Assembly (NCBI RefSeq): GCF_000003815.2
Contig: NC_049980.1
Coordinates: 34,823,132 to 34,881,470, forward strand
Reading direction: 5' to 3'
DNA from: Branchiostoma floridae
Taxonomy: Eukaryota; Chordata; Leptocardii; Amphioxiformes; Branchiostomatidae
Length of the DNA: 58,339 bases
Part shown: piece after piece, positions 39,790-49,684 of the stretch
Layout: every line of letters starts with the position of its first letter
Position numbering within the stretch: position 1 is the first letter of the stretch
Notes under the pieces: model-generated
Database searches by the model: none
What the model was told of the DNA's origin: nothing
What the model saw: the letters and a program-made list of their open reading frames with translations, nothing else
Made by a program: the position numbers and the translations under genes

Positions 39790-41050
39790 GTTCGGTGCTG
39801 TTTGTCTGTTTGGAAGAAGCTGTGAATGGATCCGTATGATGTTTGGTAGGTTGGTAGGTGGGTAGGGTCGGGAAAACAAATGCCAAGTTCGATAATGCCC
39901 ACACACCCCAGCGGTCGTCTATGGTGCTGCAGCGGAACGTCCGGTTTTGATGTATGTGAATTAGACCCTTATTTTCTTAGCAGCATCATATAAAATAAAG
40001 GTTATCACTTATGCTACATATCTTCACATGCATACCAGAAAATCATAAAAAGGTTCATTGCAGTTCTAGCAAAAAGCTTATAACCTACATCAACCTACAG
40101 CACTGTCTTCACAAGATCAAAGGGTATCTTCTATTAAATTCATATTATGTGCAGATCATAAGATACCTCCGATTACCTCACTCTACCTGTGGGCCATTAA
40201 TATGACCTAGCCTGACTAGTCTGACTCAGGCTTCAGCTCACGCATTTCCCTTCTCTACATGTATACACATCGGAGAGCGTGCGCTGTGCGCAGAGAAGCG
40301 CGCTGCTCTTCCCCTGGCTTTGATCCCGCCACAAAACACAGCCGGGAACCATCATCTCCTCCGGGTCCCGGGAGCCGGACCACGCCCAACTCTGACCGAT
40401 GGAGCTGTGAACCTCAACATGACGCCTCATTTATTCCTTAGTCCACCACAGAATATTACTTTTCTCCTCCCTTTTCTGGTTTTGTTCTTCTTCGTGTTTC
40501 CGTAAGTGTCCTGTCTGTCCATTCTCTAATATAACAGTGCTGATCACATCATTTACATCTGTGTTTAACTGAAAATTCTGGCACCTTGTATTTACCATTT
40601 GTATGTTAGACTGAGCAGTTTTTATATGTTATGTGTTTATTGGATATCCATGAAATTAGAATGAATGTTGTCCACTCTTCCTAGATTCCAGTCATAAAAA
40701 CACGGCACGTGACTTGATGGATGGATAACATGGCTTATAATCACAGAGCATTAGGTTTGTTTATGAAGGATCTATAGCTAGTTCCGTGCTCCACGCTGAG
40801 TACAGCACACTGAGTTCATCAGGCAGGTGGGTGGCCGTTGGCCTTCACCGCACGCTCCAGTTCAGAAAAACATTACCACTGACTTCAACACGTGGCTTCC
40901 AGGAAACAGGACTCAGAAGAAGGTCCCGGATGTGCTTCTGTAACATTTTGAGTAAAAAAATTGTAACATTTCGTGTTCAAAATTTGTTACGTTTCGTGCA
41001 CAAAGTGGTGTATGAAAAGTCGTGCATGCAATTAATGCCCACTGGTACGT
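39790..41050. other. No recognised gene
   Basis: Intergenic DNA between the Ig/Fz gene and the sarcosine-oxidase-like gene a. Short open frames near 40240-40500 show no domain. Confidence 0.5.
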
Positions 41051-41061
41051 AAAGGGCCGCG

Positions 41062-44000
41062 TTACAGTTTCGACTTCGGCTGACTCTCAGCCCATCTAAT
41101 GCCGAACTGATCCCTGGGAAGGTCGTGGTCCCATCGCCCCTTCAAGATCATCTTTGCTGCCATTCGTCCGATTTCGTCACATGACTTTGCCGCGTATCCG
41201 TTGCCACCCAGCGCCACGCCCAGCGACGGCGTTACCATGTCAACGTACAGCTGTTCTGTCGGCGTCTTCACTGTCACGCATGCGTCTCCGTGAACGGAGA
41301 CCGGCTTCACTCCTGAAAGGTTTTGGAAGGGACACAAAATAATGTCAATAGAATTGATTTAATGTCAATAAAGATGAAGTCAACTGGTCCTCAAGGAAGA
41401 ACGGCCTACATGTTGGCCGATAGGGCTTACCAGTATAAATAAAGGTGAACTGAACTGAACTGTAAGTGTAAAATGTTCATTAGAACTTGTCAGGGCATCA
41501 TTAGGTCAAGGCAAATCTAAATTACACACAAAATCGTTCGTCTTTCTCCAAGTTTTCCCCGTACCTGGGAGCAAGGCCAACAGTTCCTCCGCCATGACGC
41601 GAACCGCCTCCGGGTTCCCGCCAGAACGGTACCAGTCCCGGACCTCCTCCTCCGTGTGCAGCAGCGCCTCCCAGCGGGACCCGTGGCCGATCTTCAGGTA
41701 GAACTTACCTGGAGGGCAGAACGGCAGAAACACGTGACGAACAAAGGACTGGGTTAGATTGGGACTTACTGCAAAATCTTCGGCTAAACCCTATTTACTG
41801 TATATACCAGTCTGCAGTTATCCCCCCCCCCCCCCCTTTCTTTTCTGGCACGTGACATCAGAGACCAGTCACTACAGTAGCGGGTCGTAATTGCCCGATA
41901 ACCTATGTGGCCCCCCGTCACGGTCTTTGTGATCTTTAGCAGAAACTGGGTTTGTCCAGATGATTAAGGTCTGTTTTGCGACATTATACAAATACTGTAC
42001 AAATAAAGCCAATTTCAATTTTCCTCATCGTCAGGGTATTTAATTGGCGGGAAAATGTAGAACCATCGCCCCACATAAGTGGGGTGTCTGTAAGTGCCGG
42101 ATAAACTATGTCGCCCCCCGTCTCGGTAAGATAAAGCCAATTTTAGTTGTTCTCACCGTCGGGGTACCGAATTGGCGGGAGGATGTAGAACCATCGCCCC
42201 ACATCAGCGGGGTGTCTATATATCATACTGGGCATGCGCTGTAGACGGTCGGCGTCACTCTCGCTAATCTCCACCTAAAAGACAAGAAATCAAAATAGCG
42301 TCAAGGCAAAGGGCGATAATCTCCAAGCAGATTTCTCTGTGGCATAGTAACATAAGCGTGTGACCAATATTACTCCTCTGCCGGCTAAACTCCTTCCCCA
42401 ACTTATGTTACTGTCTTATGCCACGGAGAAATCTGCTTGGAGATTAAAGGGCGAGGCCGAATAACGGAACAGTCGAAAAACGTTACTCATTTTCTTCGAA
42501 ACGTCTGCTACGCCATAGGGCTCTAATCCTTAGCTTGGACATGTTGTAAGGAATTGCACTTGGTAAGGTATCCGTTTTTGTTTTTTTTTAAACCAGGGGC
42601 AGGGTATAGTGAGGAATTTGGTGCCATTCGACGCCATGAATACAACGTACCAGCAGCCGTATCAAAATAGCATCACGCTAAGTAGAGCTATTTTGACAGA
42701 CGAGCATGAAGCAAGCTTACCAGAGTGCCAACCTTTTAAATTTACCCCGTGTTTTCAGTTTTTAGCTTTCCGTATCTACAAAAGCTTTTTTGCTTAGCTT
42801 ATTTACGTAATTATGAAAGCCTTTTTAGCTTTTTAACTTTCCGTAGCTACTACGGGAAGCGGAAGCAAAGCCAAGCTAAAAGAAAGCCTCCGAACCAGCG
42901 CGACGGTCTGTCCGTTGAGCCTGACGTCCGGGCGGAGAGAGGGCGGCAGCAGGCGGCGGAAGGCCGTGAAGGCGCCCGTGGCCAGCAGGACCCGCTTGGC
43001 GTGGATGACTCTCCCCGTCTCCGTCCGCACCGCCAGGGTCGCGCCTGCAGCTCGCGCCCAACTCGCAGGGTGGCGCTCCACTGAGGCAACCACGTCATCA
43101 ACCACGTCACAGCCCTGGGACGAATTAGACTTCGGATGTATCAATACTGCTTCTAACTATATGTTCAAAACGACATTTACCGGGCTAAAAAAAGAATGTG
43201 TGAAAATGTGTGAAATTCCCTACATGGGGGGGAACGGCCGAACGGCCGAACATTTATACCTGCAGGTGTGCTGCAGTCTGCAGTGCGGCCACAAGTCGCC
43301 TGGGGGAGACGTGCCCGCAGTTCCGGGAATCCAGCAGCGCCACCATCCCCTCGCCGATTTCCAGGAACGGAAACGTCTTCCTGGTCTGGGCGCGGGACAG
43401 CGTCTGGACGGTGACGTCATGACGTCGGGCGTTTTCCCGCACGCTTCTGACGTAATCGCCGTCAGGTGAGCCGATAACGAGAAAACCGACGTCGTTAAAG
43501 AAGTTAATGCCTGGAAAACAAAAGAACCTCATACCTCTGCAAGATAATCAACCGAAGTACTCTCTAGGTAGGCTAGGCTTGAAGGACATTAAGGCAACAC
43601 ATCAATACTTTAACGCCGTACTCGTCTACAAAGCTCTGAACAGCAAACTCCTACGCTACATGCGCCGAATGATTGTCTACTGCCGTGACCAAAACACAAG
43701 AACAACTAGACAAAGTACAAGCAATCAACATGCTGTCCCAAACCCCAGAGAGAAACCTACAGAAGAGCCGTTTGTGTAACCTTTGTATATGATCCTAACG
43801 ATTTAGTGGTTAAACCAGTTTTCTAGTTAGCTGTACTGGTATTGAATTGTTCTGACTAGTTCATTCTGCTTTTGCTGAAGAAGAGTGATGGATGTCACTC
43901 GAAACGTCCGGAAGTAAATATCCGTTTTTATCCAGTTGTAGAGATTGAATTGTATTTGAATATTTCTTACCTGGATGTCTAACCTTCATAAACGCAAATA

Positions 44001-46014
44001 ATGTTTTTGTGAATTGCTTGTTTATTGCGAAATCTTCGCTAATCTTGTCAATACATTTTTCTGCCTTTTACAAGCAAACAAAAAATACCGTAAACACTAC
44101 ATCCATTTTAAGGTCTCATTGATGTATTACTCCGCGAGTGGGTACCCTAAAAGAGATCCGAGCCAAAAAAATGAACGGCTGCACGGACGCATGTTTTTAG
44201 CGGTGAGAAATTCCCTTTTAGCCAGCGGAACTGATCTCAAAAGTTAAATTGGTGAAAGCTTATTTGTAACTGAAGAAATTAGTAGGTAAAGTTTTGCAGC
44301 CGCGCGCTAGGTCGGAGGTACACAGTCGTGGGTTCTGAGTGGTGCGGTTGTACAATAGCAGCGAAAAAGTGCATTTTGTGGGGATTGACTAATTGTAGTT
44401 TGTAATTGCTATAAAAAAAAGTTCCTATGTATAGTTTACGTTGGCAATTTTTTCCCACGATATAGGGAAAATGTGCTCGACATAGAATGAAAAATCTGCT
44501 GAAATTTCACGTAGCTTCATTATGAACGCGCCCATTTAAACCACGAATTATAACATAGAAGTCTATGGGAAGAAGAAACTCATCAATGAGACCTTAACGG
44601 CGGTAAAACATGTCAAAGAATCAGAGGGATATACACATAATGTTAAGCAAACGATATTTTGCTGCTAATATTCATTAATGTGATATTGCTGTGACGTCAC
44701 AATTTCTTACCTGTTTTTCTCTCCAAGTCACGATATCTGCGGATGGATCTCTGCGCCAGTAGTGCCCAGGTCGGGTCGGGGTCAAGGGCCCGGGTGATGC
44801 GGCCTTCGTCGTAATGCGCGCCGAAAATAGTGCGGGACATTCGATCCTGCGGAATGAGGTCACGAATCAGTACTCTCCAAGCAGAGGTTAGGCGCCGGCT
44901 GTTTCTTTTTCATCTTTATCGGCCTTTCTACTTTGTATTATGTCTTGTATTGTCAAAACGAACTTCAAGAAATGATACAACATAGAAAGCCCGATAAAAA
45001 CGACTAAAAACGTTTTAAAAAACAGTCGGAGCCTAACCTCTGCTTGGAGAGTTTGTTTGTTTGTTTGTGTTTGAACCTTTATTTATTCATGAAAGCTCAA
45101 ATCGGCCTGCAGGCCGCTTTTCATTGAGGTCATGAGGGAAGAGGCAAGGGTCAGACAAAGTATATAACAGAGATAAAGTTACATCGTCTTGAGTCCTTTT
45201 AAGTCCTATACGTCTATATACACAATTTACATTTACATACATACAAAATTTACATTTACATACATACAAAATACATGAGAGAAACTGCTACATGATTCAA
45301 GTCCGTTCAATTGGCCGTTCCCATTACTTTAAGAGTAACAGATCAGTTGATCAGTGGTGTACATTATAAGCTGACAACGTGCAGAGGAGACCGCGAACCC
45401 GGCATTGTTTTATCCACACCGCTGCCAGACAAATACGTGACTTAATGTTTGATTTTCAGGCCTAGCCCTGACAAACGGCCAGTACAAACACAGGTATGCC
45501 AACACTGACGAGTTGTGTATGAAAAGTCATGTATCATGTATGCTATTAGATACCCAACAGATCAGATCATTATGCCTAAGGGGCGAGGCCATCATAATGC
45601 CAGATCGTGCAAACACACCATGAAGGCTCCCGTGCTAAAAATATAAACTCACACTAAAATGCAATGAACATGAAAATCCAAGAAGATAAAATGCATGAAA
45701 AGTCAACGTTAAGTAAAAATAAAAGATGCACTTCATGTTTCCCTCTACACCGTCCGGTCCTTCCTAATCTACATTATTATGGAGACTTTGATTATTGATT
45801 ACTGATATTACTGATAAGAGATTATACTCTGAACTCGCTGATGGAGATCTGCAAATAAACAAGTACAAATGAAGTCCCGTACCTTCGGCTCTCCCGGCCC
45901 GACCAGACACACCCGGGTGCCGGCGGTCCCGGAGGCGTGCCGCGCGGCCGCGGAGCCGATCATCCCCGCCCCCACCACGCACACGTCGTACACACGGCTG
46001 TCTGATGCCGACAT
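41062..46014 (-). CDS. Peroxisomal sarcosine/pipecolate-oxidase-like flavoprotein, copy a
   Basis: Seven exons join in phase into 416 residues: 45883-46014, 44711-44846, 43260-43510, 42896-43114, 42157-42274, 41565-41708, 41062-41312. Members of the DAO/MSOX family oxidise secondary amino acids using FAD and release H2O2 (family knowledge). The start, YDVCVVGAGMIGSAAARHAS, is the FAD-binding beta-alpha-beta with GxGxxG. INFFNDVGFLVIG, CGHVSPRRLVAAL, RVLLATGAFT and GRWFYILPPIRYPDG follow family order. Cys345 in DACVTVKTPTEQLYVD occupies the place of the flavinylated Cys of monomeric sarcosine oxidase, an alignment by eye. The C-terminus SKL is a type 1 peroxisomal targeting signal. Exon 5's donor edge is copied at 42008-42080. 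Confidence 0.9.
41380..41462 (+). mobile_element. LINE 3' tail with (AACTG)n
   Basis: GGTCCTCAAGGAAGAACGGC..ATAAATAAAGGTGAACTG and short tandem AACTG ends, typical of a 5'-truncated non-LTR retrotransposon. In the last intron of copy a. Confidence 0.6.
42008..42080 (-). repeat. Copy of oxidase-a exon-5 donor edge
   Basis: TTGGCGGGAAAATGTAGAAC and CATCGCCCCACAT repeat the true edge at 42150-42207, with the donor degraded (TCATCGTC). Confidence 0.85.
42317..42446. mobile_element. MITE, CTCCAAGCAGA family (copy 2)
   Basis: TAATCTCCAAGCAGATTTCT and its inverted complement AGAAATCTGCTTGGAGATTA bound 130 bp, immediately upstream of oxidase-a exon 5. Confidence 0.88.
43537..43779 (+). mobile_element. 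LINE C-terminal fragment
   Basis: Decodes as YSLGRLGLKDIKATHQYFNA, VLVYKALNSKLLRYM and NTRTTRQSTSN, similar to the C-terminal tail of CR1/L2-type reverse transcriptases. In oxidase-a intron 2. Confidence 0.6.
43868..43985 (+). other. Repeat with hammerhead-like core (plus copy)
   Basis: GCTGAAGAAGAGTGATGGAT then GTCACTCGAAACGTCC: CTGAAGA, a perfect GAGTGA/TCACTC stem, then GAAAC. It ends TACCTGGATGTCTAACC, as in the minus-strand copy near 1846. Confidence 0.5.
44871..45052. mobile_element. MITE, CTCCAAGCAGA family (copy 3, diverged interior)
   Basis: TACTCTCCAAGCAGAGGTTA at the left and TAACCTCTGCTTGGAGAG at the right; the interior includes complementary ATCGGCC / CCCGATAAA segments. It is only 24 bp from oxidase-a exon 2. 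Confidence 0.85.
45050..45260 (-). mobile_element. Retroposon 3' end with (CAAA)n tail
   Basis: The minus strand reads GCGGCCTGCAGGCCGATTTG, AATAAATAAAGGTTCAAACA and (CAAA)n, the typical end of a non-LTR element. Confidence 0.6.
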
Positions 46015-46016
46015 GC

Positions 46017-46330
46017 TACACGTACACGTACAGGTAGTACACTCCGGTCTTGACTACACGTACACGCACATGTAGTACACCTGCAACACAACTTCCTCCG
46101 GTCTTGACTACACGCACATGTACAGGTAGTACACCTCCGGTCCTGACTACACGCACATGTACAGGTAGTACACCTGCAACACAACTTCCTCCGGTCCTGA
46201 CTACACGCACATGTACAGGTAGTACACCTGCAACACAACTTCCTCCGGTCCTGACTACACGCACACGCCGTACACACGGCAGCCTGCAGCATCAGCAGAC
46301 ATTCTTCCCTTCTATCTACACGCACAGGTA
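46017..46330. repeat. Tandem array in 5' flank of oxidase a
   Basis: About five units of 40-56 bp (TACACGCACATGTACAGGTA, GTACACCTGCAACACAACTT, CCTCCGGTCCTGAC) begin 3 bp from the start codon. The paralogue b has a single equivalent of this segment (55790-55850). Open frames here are repeats. Confidence 0.88.
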
Positions 46331-46491
46331 GTACACCCTGCAGACTTTCCTATCGTCCAAGTACATTCACTGCTCTCTGACCTTTATCACGACTAACCTG
46401 TGACCGTTATAAAGGTCGTTACCGCCTAGCGGTATAGAGTGAAACTGCAGGATAAAACCAGAACCGTTCCCAGGCACAGTCCTGGATAGTA

Positions 46492-46666
46492 TAATCTCCA
46501 CGCAGACCCTACGGTGTCTTAAAATAGTATCAAAGATGGCCAAGGAGTTTAGTCGGCCTAAGGTAGTCAAACCGTCACCGGTACGTTACACTCCTAGGCC
46601 GGCTTCACGCCTCTGCCAGCATTTGATAATATATCTTATGCTACCGTAGGATCTGCTTGGAGATCA
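46492..46666. mobile_element. MITE, CTCCAAGCAGA family (copy 4)
   Basis: TAATCTCCACGCAGACCCTA and TACCGTAGGATCTGCTTGGA plus GATCA are the inverted ends. Confidence 0.85.
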
Positions 46667-46856
46667 GGATACTAGTAGTCAACATACCAGAACCTACCCT
46701 GGTTGTCAGAGTACAGCGCTAGCCCAGTAGCCGGATAAAACTCAAAGCCGCTAAGCCATGCCTCGGGCAAAAGCACGTTCTTGGATACTCGAGGACTGTC
46801 CAACTCTGACTTCGAACGTGCATGGAGGTCTGACACAACGAACTGAATGGTTTAAG

Positions 46857-47140
46857 GTGGGGTCACACATGCGTATATATTCAAGTCCGTTTGAGGTGCG
46901 TATGAAGCTCTTAGTCTCTACCAGGCTCCACAGGACGCGGGGAAAATAGTACAAATTGGACAAATATAGATACATAACATGCCAGATGAGTTAGCTGACT
47001 GAGAAGTATGGCCAGCGACCCGTCTGACATGTTACCTGTTTACGTTTGTCCAATTTTTATTATTTTTCCAACGACCTATGGGGACTGGTCGAGGTAATTA
47101 CTCCCATGCGCGCCTAATACGCACGTGTGGACTTGATCAA
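46857..47140. mobile_element. MITE-like foldback, GGTGGGGTCACAC end
   Basis: CACACATGCGTA..GGAAAATAGTACAAATTGGA at the left is complementary to TCCAATTTTTATTATTTTTC..TACGCACGTGTGG at the right. The starting motif resembles the AAAGGTGG element at 33704. Confidence 0.6.
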
Positions 47141-47344
47141 GGTGCAGCTGGACGTTTTCATGTTTTATGGTGTATTTTGTAAGTATCTTGAGATGCACTT
47201 TTGAGAAGTGCTTTCTGTGTCTTCCATGCACAATTTGATGGATAAAAATCATATACATGTGGTGGGAATCAAAAGGACAAAAAATGTTCAATCTGACTTA
47301 AGTTGCAGTGTACACATATTGTATTCATTCAGTGTGCAATTGCC

Positions 47345-48750
47345 TCTGTGCAACACAATCGAAGGCTTTCCGAAAGTCTACGAAGCAAGCAAACAGGCGT
47401 TTATTGGCGTTAGTGTATTTAGATATTAGTGTGTCGATGACAAAGAGGTTATCGTTAGTTCCAAAGCTTTTTCTAAAGCCAGCCTGGTTTGGAGAAATGA
47501 GGTTATTTTCCTTTAGGTAGTTAGTAAGCCGTGTGTTAATTACAGAGGTGAATAATTTAGCAAGGCAGCTTGTAACGGAAATTCCCCGGTAATTATTCGG
47601 GTTCTCTTTGGGCCCACTTTTATGTACTGGGACAATGTGGCTTTCTCGCCATTGTTGGGGAAAATAGCCGGATAGCATTAAACCCCTCATTCGCACCTCA
47701 CTGTCCCCAAAGGCTCTACTTAAAATCTATGATACTTGTATCAAATCTATACTGTTGTATGCTTGTGAGATCTGGGGCAAGGATTTCTCAAATGACAAAT
47801 GTCCTGTTGAAACAACCCAGAACCGTTTTTGTAAAAACATCCTTGGTGTGCACAGAAACTCATGTAATCAAGCATGCAGAGCAGAGCTTGGGATGTTCCC
47901 AGCAGATATAGATATATCCGTACGTGCAATAAAATACTGGCTAAGACTAAAGCAACTTGACAGTTCCACACACCCCTTACAGGTGGACGCATTACTCTGT
48001 CAGGAATACCTTATGGGAAATAGTTACAAGAAAAACTGGTTGCACCATGTTAAAGAAATAGTAGATAATACAGGCTATTCTTTCTTATGGAACATTAACT
48101 ACCCTACATTAGACAATAAGAACATATGTACTTTGTTAAAGAGAAGACTTACCGATATGTACGCTCAAACGTTTTTTCATCAACTGTCCCTAGATAACGG
48201 TAAGCTAAGATTTTACAAAAGTGTTAAATCTGAATACGTGATGGAAAATTATCTATATCATAATGAGTTTAATGAAAGATCAGCCATATGCAAGATAAGA
48301 ACAAGCGCACATCCGTTAGAAATAGAAAGGGGCCGCTATAAAAAGCTCCAAGTCCACGAGAGATTGTGTACATATTGTCCAATGAATGCAGTGGAAAATG
48401 AAACACATTTTATCAGTCAGTGTACCCACTATGAAACCGAAAGAAAAACATTATTTCAAACAGTAGCCACTATTTCACCAAGCTTTTATCACCTAAATGA
48501 TCACCAAAAGACTACATTTTTACTAAAAGCTCAAAATCCCACCATCATACAGAACGTGGGACAGTTCATTAACCACTGCCTTCAAAGAAGAAGTCAAACC
48601 CGACAATAGTATTCATACTCGTAGTATCATGCAGTTGATTAGACACTAGTTTTATGTACTTACCTCTCTTAGTTCTTGAGATTGTGTATGCAATTAGCCC
48701 TCGGGCATGATTTTGCAAATAAAACATTATTAACTTGCGATAAAGATAAG
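47345..48750 (+). pseudogene. 5'-inverted truncated LINE (reverse transcriptase)
   Basis: 47345-47696 encodes on the minus strand YFPQQWRESHIVPVHKSGP, NNYRGISVTSCLAKLF, NQAGFRKSFGTNDNLFVID and FVDFRKAFDCV, the first part of an RT domain. From 47698 the plus strand continues SPKALLKIYDTCIKSILLYA, CEIWG and about 280 residues to the stop at 48609, including CTYC..ETHFISQC. Roughly 200 residues between the parts, with the YxDD region, are missing. This arrangement is the signature of twin priming. Confidence 0.88.
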
Positions 48751-48904
48751 TGTTATCTTAAGATAAACATTTGTTGTCCTATTTCTTGCCTCATCGATAA
48801 ATTTAGCCATGAAGGAGAAATAAAAGAACTATACGGCACGACAGGGCTTTGAGCAAACCAATAACTAAAAGGACTGTAATATATTTGCTGCCGCGCCGCG
48901 TGCC

Positions 48905-48965
48905 TGCGAAGCCGGTGTGTTACGCCGAACGGCGGTTATACCGGCTATACAGATACAGATACAGA
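48905..48965. repeat. Dispersed single copy of the 57-bp minisatellite unit
   Basis: GGTGTGTTACGCCGAACGGC, GGTTATACCGGCTATA, CAGATACAG matches the units at 30972-31320. Confidence 0.88.
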
Positions 48966-49324
48966 TATTATCTCATTCAGCTCCTCCGTGCTTTCATTTC
49001 AGCAAGGGGGTTTCCTTTTTCAACCTCCTTGATTTCAGAAACTCTCGCAAAATCAAGCCTTATTTGGAAACATGGGCGTGAATAATTATGTCTCTTCCCG
49101 TCAATCACAGTGATTGACAGTGCTTCCGGGCACAGACCTGGATAGTCGGGCTGTTTCCCGTTCCGTATCAAAATTGCAATCGGTACAATACAAGTGGGTC
49201 ACAGGCAGCGATATGCTGGTGTCGTGGCCCACACATGAATACATACAGATCAATTGATACATTGGGTGAAACGTCAACTATGATATTAACTTAAGATACA
49301 ATCATTAAATATAATTTAATGATC

Positions 49325-49670
49325 GTAACAGTCATGTCCAGCTCAAATGTCCGTAGCTTGAATCCCCACGTGGCCTCTGATCATTATAAGATCTCAGAAC
49401 TTGAAGAGATTCTCCGTACCAACAAAATCTCGGTATTAAATGGGCATCACTGAAACATGGCTACACGATGGTATTCTCCCCAACGATATCAACATCCCAG
49501 GGTATAGCACGATACACCGAAAGGACAGACAGGGTAAGACAGAAGGAGGCGTTGCCATCCTTATCAGTGACACTTAAACTTTACCCAGTAAACGTAGAGC
49601 TGACCTAGAAACTTGTGGTTCTAATTGGGATTGATACACGCAGCCCACGTATCTTAATGGTTCACCTGGC
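49325..49670 (+). pseudogene. LINE endonuclease-domain fragment
   Basis: Decodes as NVRSLNPHVASDHYKISELE, EILRTNKISVLNG, then after a frame change GITETWLHDGILPNDINIPG, YSTIHRKDRQGKTEGGVAIL. These are the catalytic-fold motifs of APE-type LINE endonucleases. Frameshift and stops show it is dead. Confidence 0.8.
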
Positions 49671-49684
49671 TATTAAGAGCCGCG

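Noticed and set aside
42915-43469. 184-codon plus-strand frame
   Set aside because: Antisense of oxidase-a exons 3 and 4; the minus-strand exons have splice sites and family homology.
46016-46331. Cys/Val/Arg frames (up to 121 codons) upstream of oxidase a
   Set aside because: Tandem repeat in the 5' flank, read in several frames.
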